Of a DNA stretch of 24,939 nt, positions 7,396 through 14,101 are shown piece after piece. Numbering within the stretch: position 1 is the first letter of the stretch; every line of letters starts with the position of its first letter. Position numbers and translations under genes: made by a program. The notes under the pieces were generated by a model, which saw nothing but the letters and a program-made list of their open reading frames with translations, had not been told where the DNA came from and ran no database searches. The stretch is from an uncultured Eubacteriales bacterium (lineage in GTDB: Bacteria; Bacillota; Clostridia; Oscillospirales; Oscillospiraceae). The stretch spans positions 1 to 24,939 of the forward strand of contig CAKTSK010000029.1 of NCBI GenBank assembly GCA_934597725.1. The letters run 5' to 3'.

Positions 7396-8079
7396 TTATT
7401 TTTTATCGGTGAAGAATGGCGCCAGCAATTCGGCCACCTTACTGATGGGCATGGTCTGCAAGATCACCTTGCCCGGCCCTCTGACAACGGTATGAAAGAT
7501 ACCCTCTCCGCCCAGCAGCATATTTTTGGCTCCCTTGACCGCCACCACATCCATGGTGCAGCTTTCCTCCATGGCCGCCAGGTACCCCGTGCCAACCAGC
7601 AGTTCCTGGCCGGCGCGCAGATCATACTCCACCGCATGACCGTCGATCTCGAGAAACGCAATTCCATGTCCGCTCAGCTTCTGCATGAGGAAACCTTCGC
7701 CGCCAAACAGGCCCTTCCCCAGTTTTTTCTGGAAGTACATGGACAGATCCACGCTCTCCTCAGAGGCAAGAAATGCGCTTTTCTGCACGATCATGGCGTG
7801 GCCGGCGTTGATATTCAGCGCCTTGATGGTCCCCGGAAAGCTGGAGGCAAAGGCAATGGTCCCGTCTCCGCCCTCTGCGGTGAACCTGTTCTGGAACGCA
7901 GAGTCCCCGGACACCAGCCGTCCCAGCATCTTCTTCACACCGCCGCCGGTCGTGGTCTCCATTTTCATATTTGGGCTCATCCAGCTCATGCTCCCGCTCT
8001 CTGTGATCATGGATTCCCCTGCAGACAACTCACATATAACGACCGGCAGATTCTCTCCTGAAATTTCATACTTTTTCAT
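7396..8079 (-). CDS. AIM24/TIGR00266-family protein
   Basis: This 227-residue protein matches the AIM24 family along its length: a start near MKKYEISGENLPVVICELSA, the motif ESMITESGSMSWMSPNM, the central stretch FASSFPGTIKALNINAG, then GEGFLMQKLSGHGIAFLEID and a late NMLLGGEGIFHTVVRGPGKV. The family forms a beta-rich, double-psi-like fold with no catalytic activity known to me, and bacterial members commonly lie beside SPFH and zinc-ribbon proteins. No signal peptide or membrane helix is visible, so it should be cytosolic or membrane-peripheral. AAAGGAGC precedes the ATG; it follows the DUF4428-like gene by 48 bp and the propeller-like lipoprotein follows by 23 bp. It is a likely scaffold partner of the SPFH protein in this operon (inference). 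Confidence 0.9.
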   Translation of the reverse strand: MKKYEISGENLPVVICELSAGESMITESGSMSWMSPNMKMETTTGGGVKKMLGRLVSGDSAFQNRFTAEGGDGTIAFASSFPGTIKALNINAGHAMIVQKSAFLASEESVDLSMYFQKKLGKGLFGGEGFLMQKLSGHGIAFLEIDGHAVEYDLRAGQELLVGTGYLAAMEESCTMDVVAVKGAKNMLLGGEGIFHTVVRGPGKVILQTMPISKVAELLAPFFTDKK

Positions 8080-8127
8080 GGTGCAGCTCCTTTCGTTTCC
8101 GTTGCGCTCTGGTTCTTCAAAGCCCTC

Positions 8128-8961
8128 TTATCCGCTGACGGCGCCGCCGCAGAATTCACAGCAGCCGCCGGCGTCCGGTGTGGTGGTCGCCCCGCAGAAG
8201 GGGCAGGTCACCGCCGCCTTGGGCGCTGCGGCCGCCGCCTCGTCCCGTGCCTGTCGGCGGACCTGAAGCAGCGCCTCCCGGATCTCCTGCCCCATTGCCT
8301 CATATTGCTGGTATGCCACACTGGCACGCACTTCCTCTGCGTTGGAGGTCAGTGCGCCGCCTCTCCTGGCCCACAGGCCGCCGCGAGGCGAACCCGCGCT
8401 GTTCGGCCCATCCAGCAGCGTCTCCGCATCATTGTCCACCGCAGTGCTGTTCAGCCGAAAACGGATCTCCTGGAAGTAGGGATTGTTGACGCTGATCACG
8501 ATATAGAAATCGTAGGAACAAGCATACCGTTTGGGGTCGAAGCTCTGCCGTTCTCCCGCAGCGTCTCTGTATTCGATCTCCGTTTTCCTCTCCTCGATGT
8601 CCAGCTTGCAGCCGGTCACCTCAGAGAAGGACAAGACATCTGGGTTGGCCTGCCGCAGATCTCTGGCAGAGGTGACCATAAACAATCCTGCATCCTCGTC
8701 CAGCAGCAGCTTGGTGCGTTCGCCCAGGGTGCGGGTGGTGCGGAAGGCAGCCACCTTCTCCTGATTGGCCTCCCGACAGGCCAGCTGCTCCCGGATCTCT
8801 GCCACCGTGCTCTGGCGGCGGTCGCTGAACCACGGGGAGAGCCTGGCGGCGCAATCTTTGCAGAGATTACCGTCCTCCAGCTTGCGGTTGCCAAGCAGCC
8901 CAATCTCACCGCCGCAGACAGAACACGCCTTTTTCTCAAACAGCTTCCCAAAGAATCCCAT
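8128..8961 (-). CDS. DUF4428-like zinc-ribbon protein with a second C-terminal zinc ribbon
   Basis: This is a 277-residue cytosolic protein. The N-terminus, FFGKLFEKKACSVCGGEIG then LCKDCAARLSPWF (Cys pairs at about 13/16 and 34/37), is the DUF4428-type treble-clef ribbon. The middle contains a PH-like beta region (LLLDEDAGLFMVTSARDL, YACSYDFYIVISVNNPYFQE). A helical Ala-rich linker (about 220-250) leads to a final CPFCG...CEFCG ribbon. Both ends therefore probably bind Zn. The start follows AGGAGCGAG, and the gene sits between the small four-helix membrane protein and the AIM24-family gene. Proteins of this layout tend to cluster with SPFH, AIM24 and TPM proteins in Firmicutes, consistent with a membrane-associated complex. 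The exact function is unknown. Confidence 0.8.
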   Translation of the reverse strand: MGFFGKLFEKKACSVCGGEIGLLGNRKLEDGNLCKDCAARLSPWFSDRRQSTVAEIREQLACREANQEKVAAFRTTRTLGERTKLLLDEDAGLFMVTSARDLRQANPDVLSFSEVTGCKLDIEERKTEIEYRDAAGERQSFDPKRYACSYDFYIVISVNNPYFQEIRFRLNSTAVDNDAETLLDGPNSAGSPRGGLWARRGGALTSNAEEVRASVAYQQYEAMGQEIREALLQVRRQARDEAAAAAPKAAVTCPFCGATTTPDAGGCCEFCGGAVSG

Positions 8962-8988
8962 ATCCCTCGCTCCTTTCTGCCGCTGCCA

Positions 8989-9390
8989 TCAAACACTGCC
9001 CCGCATCTGCATCGCGCCGCAGACATACAACCCTGGCAGCAGCAGGTTGAGCACCAGGCTGGTGATGCTGAACTCTCCTCCGCCGGCAATCCCAAGGAGA
9101 AGAGAGAGGATCGTCAACACCGCAACGGCAATGCCCCACTTGATGCAGGAGGCCGCCTTCTGGGGCGCATTGCAGGCACCAATGCCCTTGATGCCGGCAA
9201 CAAACTGGATGACCGACGCCACCATCACAAGCATGGCGCTGGCATAGAGCAAACCGGTTCCCTCCGCACTTCCCGACAACGCTGCCAAGGCGCTGACGCC
9301 AAGAACGGCGGCGACGCCTGCAACGGCGGCAATGACACCGCCGATGAGCATGAGAATGGCTGTTACCTTCAAAATCTTCTGACCTTTCAT
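8989..9390 (-). CDS. Small integral membrane protein with four predicted helices
   Basis: This 133-residue hydrophobic protein has helices at about 8-34, 44-68, 81-102 and 107-128. Short polar turns separate them, including GIKGIGACNAPQKAASCIKW between helices 2 and 3. No catalytic motif is visible and I do not recognise a named family. AGGAGGACAGGCGC precedes the ATG; the SPFH gene ends 84 bp upstream and the DUF4428-like gene follows by 27 bp, so it is part of the same transcript. It may be the membrane anchor for the otherwise soluble SPFH, AIM24 and zinc-ribbon proteins (inference from context). Confidence 0.75.
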   Translation of the reverse strand: MKGQKILKVTAILMLIGGVIAAVAGVAAVLGVSALAALSGSAEGTGLLYASAMLVMVASVIQFVAGIKGIGACNAPQKAASCIKWGIAVAVLTILSLLLGIAGGGEFSITSLVLNLLLPGLYVCGAMQMRGSV

Positions 9391-9474
9391 GCGCCTGTCC
9401 TCCTGTTTCCCATTTTGTGGATCCCCGCCGGTCGTTCTGTCGTCTGGCCGCGCCTTCTGCGCGAGCTCCCCGCT

Positions 9475-10869
9475 TTATCCCTGCAGGTCGCCATCGTCAA
9501 AAGGATCTCCGCACTCCGGGCAAAATTTGGGGGGATGGGCGGGGTCGGCCGGCTCCCAGCCGCACTTGTCGCACCGGTACTGGGGCACCCCGGCAGGCTT
9601 TTTCGCCCCGCACGCAGTGCAGAACTTTCCTTTGTTCGCCGCGCCGCAGCCACAGGTCCAGCTGTCCGCAGCAGGCTTGGGCTTGCCACATTCGGGGCAG
9701 AACTTGCCGGTGGCCGCCGCGCCGCAGGCACACTGCCAGCGCTCTGCCGAGACGGGCTGAGGCTGACCGCATCCCGCGCAGAATCTCCCGGTGTTGCCCG
9801 CCTGCCCGCAGGCGCAGGTCCAGCCGGCGGACGCAGCAGGCCCGGCGGCCTGGCCCATCTGATAGAGGTCCTGCATCTTCATGCCGCCCACCTGTCCGGC
9901 CAGTCCCATCCCCATAAACGCCATGGCAGGGCCGGCGTTTGGGTTGGTTGCCGCCGCTTTCATCGCCTCGGCCTGAGCCCGGGCCAGCGCACCTGCCGCG
10001 CGGGTGGGGTCGGCGTAGGCCGCCTCCCGGCGCATCTCCTTCTGCATCTCGCGGATCTCTTTTTCAACTTCTTCATCCGCACTGACCGAGTTGATGCCGA
10101 AGGCCACGATCTCAATCCCTCGGAAATCTCGCCATTTGGCGGAGAGAACCTCCTTCAGGATCTCCGTCAGCTCGGTGGTGTGGCCGGCCAGCATGGAATA
10201 GCGGATGCCCATGGCACTGAGCTTGGCAAAGGCGGTCTGGAGGGCCGTCATCAGGTCCGTTCTCAACGCCCCATCCAGCGCCGAACGCGGGTATTCCTCC
10301 GAGATGTTGCTGCAGATATTGGTGTAAAACAGGAGGGGGTTCACGATCCGGTAGCTGTATTCCCCAAAACAGCGGATGGGGATATCCATGTCGATGGCAG
10401 CGCCCTCATCCACCACCCGGAATCCGATCGGTTTGGCGGTGCCGTATTTGTTGCCCATGATCTCCTTGGTATTGAAATAGTAGATCCGCTGGTTCTTGGG
10501 CGCCTCTCCGCCGAAGGTGAAGCGCTTTCCCATGTTCTGAAACACACCCTTGATCGATTCGCCCAGATCCCCGGAGAAAACGCTGGGCTCTGTGGACATA
10601 TCGTAGGTGTATTCCCCCGGCTCGGCGCACATGTCCACCACCTTGCCCTGCTCCACAATGAGCATACACTGGCCGTCTGCCACCGCAATGACAGAGCCGT
10701 TGGTGATGATGTTGTCGTCCCCCTTGCGGTTGCTGGAGCGGCCTGTGACCTTCTTTTTTCCCTTGACTGCCAGGATGTCCGCCGGGATGGCTTCGCAATA
10801 GAAAAATTCCTTCCACTGATCGGCCAACGTGCCGCCGACCGTTCCGAATGCAGCTTTGATCAATCCCAT
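9475..10869 (-). CDS. SPFH-domain protein with four C-terminal zinc ribbons (YdjI-like)
   Basis: This 464-residue protein starts at 10869 (MGLIKAAFGTVGGTLADQW, GAGGAG upstream). Residues about 20-290 are an SPFH/band-7 domain of the virion-core or YdjI type: FFYCEAIPADILAVKG, ADGQCMLIVEQGKVVD, PGEYTYD, and FRGIEIVAFGINSVSADEEV before a helical stretch (EIREMQKEMRREAAYADPT). An Ala/Gly/Met-rich linker follows, then four Cys-rich ribbons starting WTCACG, WQCACG, WTCGCG and YRCDKC, each closed by a CxxCG pair. B. subtilis YdjI is known to form a membrane-associated complex and recruit PspA. Four ribbons is an unusually large array by my recollection of this type. It is the first gene of the unit driven by the dyad promoter at 10954-10998, and no PspA gene is present nearby. 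Confidence 0.9.
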   Translation of the reverse strand: MGLIKAAFGTVGGTLADQWKEFFYCEAIPADILAVKGKKKVTGRSSNRKGDDNIITNGSVIAVADGQCMLIVEQGKVVDMCAEPGEYTYDMSTEPSVFSGDLGESIKGVFQNMGKRFTFGGEAPKNQRIYYFNTKEIMGNKYGTAKPIGFRVVDEGAAIDMDIPIRCFGEYSYRIVNPLLFYTNICSNISEEYPRSALDGALRTDLMTALQTAFAKLSAMGIRYSMLAGHTTELTEILKEVLSAKWRDFRGIEIVAFGINSVSADEEVEKEIREMQKEMRREAAYADPTRAAGALARAQAEAMKAAATNPNAGPAMAFMGMGLAGQVGGMKMQDLYQMGQAAGPAASAGWTCACGQAGNTGRFCAGCGQPQPVSAERWQCACGAAATGKFCPECGKPKPAADSWTCGCGAANKGKFCTACGAKKPAGVPQYRCDKCGWEPADPAHPPKFCPECGDPFDDGDLQG

Positions 10870-10953
10870 CGTGCGATCTCCTCTCTCATTTTTGTGTTGA
10901 GGCCGCAGGAACATCTGTGTTTGTCTATCCCCGGCATACTCTATTCTGGTTCT

Positions 10954-10998
10954 ATTTTACGTCTTTCCCCGGTTCGCCGCCCTACCCGCAGCGGATAG
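10954..10998 (-). promoter_or_regulatory. Dyad operator and promoter of the SPFH/envelope operon
   Basis: The 17-bp dyad CTACCCGC-A-GCGGATAG spans 10982-10998, with half-sites TACCC and GGATA facing each other. On the minus strand a -10 box TAAAAT (10954-10959) begins exactly 30 nt after the dyad centre. No good -35 hexamer is visible, so the dyad would overlap the -35 zone at about -43, a class II activator position. The leader to the SPFH start codon is about 80 nt. Confidence 0.75.
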
Positions 10999-11016
10999 TC
11001 TTTCGGGGCCGCAGCA

Positions 11017-11045
11017 AAAAAGCGGAGCGGCAGCTGCCGCTCCGC
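11017..11045 (-). terminator. Rho-independent terminator after the small lipoprotein gene
   Basis: A perfect palindrome GCGGAGCGGCAG/CTGCCGCTCCGC is followed on the minus strand by six T. It lies 38 bp past the lipoprotein stop and just upstream of the next dyad promoter, so it separates two operons. Confidence 0.9.
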
Positions 11046-11082
11046 TGGCGCTGTGCGCGCCGGTGTGCTTTTTCGTGGCACC

Positions 11083-11478
11083 TCACTGCTTCTCAAAGGT
11101 GAGGCCCTCGCCGTCCAGATCCACAACGATGGTCTTGCCGTCGTAATCAACAGACAGGTTGTCGCCCTCGGCGCTCAGGATCAGGTCACTGCCGTCCATC
11201 TTCCAGGTGCCGCTGACGCTCTCGCCCTCGCCCAAAAAGCCCATATCCAGAGTGAAGCTGTTGTCCTCCTTCATCTCCAGGGTGACTTCGATCTCCGTTC
11301 CGAACAGCGCGGCCATCTCTTCCACGCTCATTTCCATGCCGTCGGTGTTCAATGTGGTCAGTTTGTAGGTGCCGGCAGCGCTTTTGTCTCCGCTGTCGCC
11401 GCCGCTGCCGCCGCCGCAGGCCGCCAGACTGGCAATCATCGCCAGAGCCATCAGAATCGTCAATACTTGCTTCTTCAT
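11083..11478 (-). CDS. Small secreted lipoprotein, lipocalin-like beta domain
   Basis: This 131-residue protein starts at 11478 with AGGAAGAGGAAC upstream. The signal peptide MKKQVLTILMALAMIASLAAC ends in a lipobox with Cys about residue 21, then Gly/Ser spacer residues. The mature part (about 35-131) has the repeating GTYKLTTLNTDG, VTLEMKEDNSFTLDMGF, VSGTWKMDGSDLILS pattern of small lipocalin-like lipoproteins common in gut Clostridia, with alternating beta-strands. The gene follows the SLH protein by 13 bp and ends in a strong terminator, so it closes the third operon. Ligand and role are unknown. A sensor-accessory or surface role fits its company with an SLH protein. Confidence 0.8.
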   Translation of the reverse strand: MKKQVLTILMALAMIASLAACGGGSGGDSGDKSAAGTYKLTTLNTDGMEMSVEEMAALFGTEIEVTLEMKEDNSFTLDMGFLGEGESVSGTWKMDGSDLILSAEGDNLSVDYDGKTIVVDLDGEGLTFEKQ

Positions 11479-11491
11479 GTTCCTCTTCCTT

Positions 11492-12838
11492 TCAGTGCAA
11501 AATAGTTTCTGTGTTTTCATCGATGCAGGGCTGCATCTCCACCACCCGCCCCAGTTTATCGGTTCGGACTGTCCAGCGCGCGCCATCTGTCAACAGCCAC
11601 TCAGGCAGGGACGCCAGCACCACCTGCGGCGCTGCCAGATAGGGCAGCGCCTCATACCGGCCGACATTGCTGCCGTCTTCCGCTGCATCGTCCAACCAGA
11701 TCAGCTGCGCCTCGCCCTCCGCTTTCCAGACTGCCGCGCAGAAGGTGTCCCCTTCTCTCCTCTCGCTCTGGGGCTGCCAGCCGGTGTATCGTTTCAGGGT
11801 CGGGGCCCAATCGTCAAAGTACAGAGAGAACGTGCTTTCCCCGTTATTCAGCTGCAACAGGCTCAGTACGATCTCTCCATCACAAAGGGTTTTCTGCCGG
11901 ATGAGATAATCCCCGACGCCGTCCACCGGCCTGTTGGCCGGCTCATCGGCCGCTGTTGGCGCCAGCCTGAGCATCATCATGTCGTATACCTCGTCTTCCC
12001 CGGCGTTCCAGCGTTCCAGCTGGCAGAAGCCTGCCCCCTCCCATACCGCACCGCTTGCCGGGTCTTTGACCCGTATGCGGAACCGACCGCTCTCGGAAAA
12101 CCTGATCCATGCCGCCGGCGTATGCGACGCCGGCGGACAGTAGACCCACTCTCCCTCCAAGGCCGCTCTCAGCGCAGCGCTGTTGGCAAAGTCCAGGGGA
12201 TCGGATGCCTCAAGATCGAATGAGACCCGCAGGTCCTCGTCGACCACGCGGGCGACAAGCGCCGCGACCTCGGCCCGGCAGATGGGGGTCTCCGGCAGGC
12301 AGGCGCCGTGCTTGTCGGTGCCAGTGACGACTCCCATCCGGTAGAGCGTGTAGACATTGTCTCTGTAATCCGCGTTGGTGCAGAGGTCGGGGATGGCGCC
12401 GTCGGGGATGCTATTGATCTCCTTGCGCTGGGCCGGGGGGATGGCGCGGCAGATCATATCCATGAATGCGGCACGCATGATGGCGTCGTGCAAGAGGTAT
12501 TGATCGAGTTCCTCATCGAGGATGCCGTTTTCGACCGCATAGTCCATGTAACTTGCGTACCAGGGCGAGCCGTTCGTGAGACGGACAGTTCCCTCAGACA
12601 GGACCTGGCCAAGGCAGGCCGCCAGTTTCACGGCCTCTGCGCCGGTGACGCTGTCCTCCGGGGCGAACACGCCGTTTCCACGGCCATTGATCAGCCCGGA
12701 GCTCACCGCTGTGTCGAGGTATCGGAGATACCAGGCATGCCCCTCCACGTCACGAAATCCGCCGGCGGCCAGCGCCGGGACGCCAAGCGAGACGCAAAGG
12801 GTCAGGGTGAAAACGAGCGCGCAAATACGTTTTTTCAT
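11492..12838 (-). CDS. S-layer-homology (SLH) domain protein
   Basis: This 448-residue protein starts at 12838; GGGAGG sits 5 nt upstream. It has a cleavable signal peptide (about 1-24, ending ALAAGGF) and SLH-type repeats: FRDVEGHAWYLRYLDTAVSS followed by GLINGRGNGVFAPEDSVTGAEA, then WYASYMDYAVENGILDEELD, and a third region VYTLYRMGVVTGTD with ICRAEVAALVARVVD. SLH repeats bind pyruvylated or other secondary cell-wall polymers. The remaining C-terminal half (about 230-448) is a beta-rich domain of unknown type, with WVYCPPASHTPAAWIRFSES and YLIRQKTLCDGEIVLSLL. It should therefore be exported and wall-attached. It lies 151 bp after the pseudo-receiver gene and 13 bp before the small lipoprotein, giving the system a cell-wall-facing component. 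Confidence 0.88.
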   Translation of the reverse strand: MKKRICALVFTLTLCVSLGVPALAAGGFRDVEGHAWYLRYLDTAVSSGLINGRGNGVFAPEDSVTGAEAVKLAACLGQVLSEGTVRLTNGSPWYASYMDYAVENGILDEELDQYLLHDAIMRAAFMDMICRAIPPAQRKEINSIPDGAIPDLCTNADYRDNVYTLYRMGVVTGTDKHGACLPETPICRAEVAALVARVVDEDLRVSFDLEASDPLDFANSAALRAALEGEWVYCPPASHTPAAWIRFSESGRFRIRVKDPASGAVWEGAGFCQLERWNAGEDEVYDMMMLRLAPTAADEPANRPVDGVGDYLIRQKTLCDGEIVLSLLQLNNGESTFSLYFDDWAPTLKRYTGWQPQSERREGDTFCAAVWKAEGEAQLIWLDDAAEDGSNVGRYEALPYLAAPQVVLASLPEWLLTDGARWTVRTDKLGRVVEMQPCIDENTETILH

Positions 12839-12867
12839 GGCAGCCTCCCTTTCTTTTGGTGCTTGCG

Positions 12868-12915
12868 GGCATGTCATGCCTCTGTCAAATTGCTTCGTGT
12901 CTTTTTCGTGTCTTT
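12868..12915. repeat. Short dyad and tandem repeat upstream of the SLH gene
   Basis: GGCATG-T-CATGCC (12868-12880) is a perfect 6-1-6 dyad. Two exact tandem copies of TTCGTGTCTTT occupy 12894-12904 and 12905-12915. Both lie in the 151-bp gap between the pseudo-receiver and SLH genes. They may be binding sites giving the SLH gene its own control; no convincing -10 box was found. Confidence 0.35.
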
Positions 12916-12989
12916 TGGTGCAGCGCACGGCGTTTCAGAGGGCGGGCCACGCCTTTGCGCGGCCGCATCTGACGGCCGAGGGCCTCTTC

Positions 12990-13367
12990 TCAAAGAGACT
13001 CCAAGCTGGCAGCCAGATAGTCCAGAGATACATCATAAAATACGAAGTCGTCGATCTTGCCTCTCCGCTTCGCCTCAACGGCGCTGCTGACCGCCTCTGT
13101 CTGTCCCTCGGGGCACATCAGCATCAGCCGGCAGCCGGGCGCGGCCTCACGCAGCCGCGCGCACAAAGCCAAGCAGAAGTCGATGTCATGTACGCCGTCC
13201 TCGGAGACCTCCAGCAGGGCTCCGACGGCCAGATGGGCTCGGATGGCCACCTCTGCGTTGGCATAGTCTGGCTCATAGCACAGCTGGATCCCAGAGACCG
13301 CGCGCACCTTCTCGATCAGTCCCTGCGCCAGCGACGCCCGCTGCATGATCAAGATCACTGTTTTCAG
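12990..13367 (-). CDS. Stand-alone pseudo-receiver protein (copy 1), probable CTG start
   Basis: This 125-residue protein is paralogous to the one at 1162-1539. The ends match best: IDDFVFYDVSLDYLAASLES here against ADDFVFYDSSLTYLLAKLEA there. I place the start at CTG 13365-13367 because GGAGG lies 8 nt upstream and Leu-Lys-Thr-Val aligns with Met-Lys-Thr-Val of the paralogue at equal total length; a GTG three codons later would be 17 nt from that site. The fold appears receiver-like, but the strand-1 acidic pair is replaced by Met-Gln, the phospho-acceptor Asp appears to be Glu (ALLEVSEDG), and the strand-5 Lys is absent. It is therefore most likely a phosphorylation-independent pseudo-receiver. 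It is the first gene behind the dyad promoter at 13405-13449, followed by the SLH gene. Confidence 0.62.
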   Translation of the reverse strand: MKTVILIMQRASLAQGLIEKVRAVSGIQLCYEPDYANAEVAIRAHLAVGALLEVSEDGVHDIDFCLALCARLREAAPGCRLMLMCPEGQTEAVSSAVEAKRRGKIDDFVFYDVSLDYLAASLESL

Positions 13368-13404
13368 CGCATCCACCTCCCAACACACTCTGAATGACAG
13401 CTTT

Positions 13405-13449
13405 ATTGTAAAACAGATCGCCAGCCTGCGCCCTACCCGCAACGGATAG
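13405..13449 (-). promoter_or_regulatory. Dyad operator and promoter of the pseudo-receiver/SLH operon
   Basis: The dyad CTACCCGC-A-ACGGATAG spans 13433-13449. On the minus strand the -10 box TACAAT (13405-13410) starts exactly 30 nt from the dyad centre, as at 10954-10998 and 21539-21583. The region expected to hold a -35 hexamer (GGGCGC) is unlike TTGACA, pointing to activator dependence. Confidence 0.75.
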
Positions 13450-13483
13450 TCTTTTCTCCAAACCCCAAAAAGTCTCTGTTTGC

Positions 13484-14101
13484 TTAATACAGCGGATTGA
13501 TCCACCCCTTGGAGATCATGTAAAAGGCCAGGTCCACCGCCTTGGAAAAACCTGTCTTGCCCAGCATGTTCATTTTGTGGTACTTGACCGTATTTTCGCT
13601 GATAAACAGTTCCTGGGCGATCTCCTTGTTGGTCATGTGCCTGCACATCAGCCGGAGCACCTCCATCTCCCGGTCGGTCAGCGGCGCCTCTCCCTGGGGC
13701 ACGGGAATGGTCTTTGGCTCCGGGAAACTGCCGCCGCCTGCCATCACCTCCCGGGCGGCCTCCAGAAAATCGTGCAGGCTCCGGCTCTTATAGATAAAGC
13801 CGTTGGCCCCGGCCGCCTTGGCCCGCGGAATATAGGTGATCTCGTCAAAGGCCGTCATGACGATGATCTTGATCTCCGAAAAGGTTTTGTGAATGGCCTC
13901 CACCGCTTTCAGACCGGACGCGCCGCCCTCGGTGCAGACGTCCATCAGCACCAGATCCGGCTGCAGGTGCCTGCAAAAATCCAGGGCGTAGTCCGCATTG
14001 GGCACTTCGCCCACCACGGAAAACTCTCCCGCAGCCGTCAGCGCCGCGGTCAGCGATTCCCGCATGGAGGCATGATCCTCCACGATCAAAACTTTGGTCA
14101 T
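13484..14101 (-). CDS. NarL/FixJ-family response regulator
   Basis: This 205-residue protein carries a receiver domain (about 1-120) with all the usual residues: acidic pair E8/D9 (KVLIVEDHASMRESL), phospho-acceptor D54 (PDLVLMDV), T83 (IIVMTAFDE) and K105 (GFIYKS). A LuxR-type DNA-binding domain (about 138-198) has LTDREMEVLRLMCRHMTNKE and ISENTVKYHKMNML. Its start overlaps the stop of the histidine kinase gene by 4 bp (ATGA), so the two are translationally coupled and form a two-component pair. NarL-type regulators bind inverted TACYYMT-like half-sites, and the TACCC/GGRTA dyads before three operons here fit that habit. It is therefore the leading candidate for the activator of the cluster, with the membrane LuxR protein at 18466-20058 the alternative. 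Confidence 0.95.
   Translation of the reverse strand: MTKVLIVEDHASMRESLTAALTAAGEFSVVGEVPNADYALDFCRHLQPDLVLMDVCTEGGASGLKAVEAIHKTFSEIKIIVMTAFDEITYIPRAKAAGANGFIYKSRSLHDFLEAAREVMAGGGSFPEPKTIPVPQGEAPLTDREMEVLRLMCRHMTNKEIAQELFISENTVKYHKMNMLGKTGFSKAVDLAFYMISKGWINPLY

Noticed and set aside
1716..10998. Very long open frames on the plus strand (for example 1716-3764, 4940-7495 and 8305-10998)
   Set aside because: They lie antisense to genes with clear signal peptides, domains and ribosome sites. Their translations are low-complexity, rich in Arg, His and Pro, show no domains, and arise from the high GC content.
13474..13486. A third copy of the att-like repeat near 13.48 kb
   Set aside because: Only an 11-mer (TCTGTTTGCTT) is shared and in the opposite orientation; the surrounding bases do not match.
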